Program-made: the position numbers and the translations under genes
Source of the DNA: an uncultured Reyranella sp.
GTDB lineage: Bacteria > Pseudomonadota > Alphaproteobacteria > Reyranellales > Reyranellaceae
Length of the DNA stretch: 64,000 bases
Assembly (NCBI RefSeq): GCF_945957355.1
Contig: NZ_CAMFKM010000002.1
Location: 186,001-250,000, forward strand
Direction of reading: 5' to 3'
Part shown: positions 63,686 through 64,000 of the stretch, piece after piece
Numbering within the stretch: the first letter of the stretch is position 1
How the letters are laid out: the number at the start of each line of letters is the position of its first letter
The notes under the pieces: model-generated
What the model saw: only the letters and a program-made list of their open reading frames with translations
Databases searched by the model: none
Told to the model about the DNA's origin: nothing

Positions 63686-64000
63686 ATGCACGCTCACCGT
63701 CGAGCCCTCGTGGCCTCCGCCCTCGCGATGGCGCTGCTGGGCGCCTGCGCCCCGCCGCCCGTGCAGCCTTCGGCGATGGTGCCCGATCTCGCGGGGCTGG
63801 CGCCCGGTCCGGCACCGGCCTATCGCCAGTCGATCACCGCCGCGCCGGTCGCCGGAGGTCGCGGTGTCTCGCCGCTCTGGACAGCCAGGATCGACAACGC
63901 CCAATTCCAGGCCTCGCTGGTGAGCACACTCGCCAATGCCGGTCTCGGCCAGGCCGCCGGCGGCCGCTACCGGCTCGACGCCACGCTGGCGAAGCTCGAG
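63686..64000 (+). CDS. Lipoprotein, C-terminus beyond the window
   Basis: The first 105 codons of a gene cut by the window edge. The N-terminus MHAHRRALVASALAMALLGA is a lipoprotein signal with lipobox LGAC. A Pro/Ala-rich segment follows, then an ordered region (ISPLW-like SPLWTARIDNAQFQASLVST). Not identified further because it is incomplete. It starts 10 bp after the hydrolase stop. Confidence 0.8.
   Translation, partial: MHAHRRALVASALAMALLGACAPPPVQPSAMVPDLAGLAPGPAPAYRQSITAAPVAGGRGVSPLWTARIDNAQFQASLVSTLANAGLGQAAGGRYRLDATLAKLE

Overview
The window reads as chromosomal sequence from a high-GC alphaproteobacterium. Supporting signs are the rpmH-rnpA-yidD-yidC-engB-argB block, the grpE-dnaK-dnaJ cluster, the SUV3-like helicase / S4 / fdxA / carD neighbourhood, DUF1499, DUF2244, DUF1223 and DUF1428 proteins, and many ABC importers. 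A Reyranella-like or other Rhodospirillales/Hyphomicrobiales soil bacterium would fit, but that is inference without a search. I see no tRNA, rRNA, insertion sequence, prophage or CRISPR array, and genes are packed with few gaps over 250 bp.

Layout. 1-5.2 kb: DUF1499 protein, orphan sensor kinase, a VTT membrane protein paired with a MerA-like flavoenzyme, and a glutathione transferase. 5.2-11.1 kb: rpmH, rnpA, yidD, yidC, engB, a 2OG-Fe(II) oxygenase, argB and def, punctuated by two long inverted-repeat elements. 11.2-16.7 kb: a DeoR-controlled binding-protein importer ending in a metallophosphodiesterase, plausibly organophosphate uptake and hydrolysis. 16.8-25.7 kb: a complete Dpp/Opp-type importer, divergent from an AtzG-like small protein, an amidase and a second, paralogous binding protein. 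25.7-30.6 kb: phosphotransferase, haloacid-dehalogenase-like protein, tag, an M81/MlrC-like peptidase and dapB. 30.7-31.1 kb: a visibly lower-GC orphan gene.

31.1-40.0 kb: DUF2244, nth, LysR/AEC transporter pair, MarR-GFA pair divergent from a tandem DUF1428 protein, VOC protein, MFS transporter, Nudix hydrolase, dapD. 40.0-45.5 kb: lemA, an M48/HtpX-like protease, a secreted glycerophosphodiesterase, and a GntR / EctD-like dioxygenase / Rossmann-SAF dehydrogenase operon. 45.5-50.5 kb: secreted double PRC-barrel protein and dnaJ, dnaK, grpE with neither hrcA nor a CIRCE element. 50.5-60.0 kb: TauD-like oxygenase, proline iminopeptidase, M48 lipoprotein, a degenerate calcineurin-like pseudophosphatase, carD, fdxA, S4 protein and a large SUV3-like helicase. 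60.0-64.0 kb: DUF1223 protein, a zinc/manganese-type ABC module preceded by a Zur-like box and a 38-codon membrane ORF, an epoxide-hydrolase-like enzyme and a truncated lipoprotein.

The most interesting points are the pseudophosphatase beside carD, the AtzG/amidase locus with twin binding proteins, the DeoR-transporter-phosphodiesterase module, the EctD-like oxygenase operon with its GntR palindrome, the low-GC orphan gene, and the small membrane ORF heading the metal transporter.
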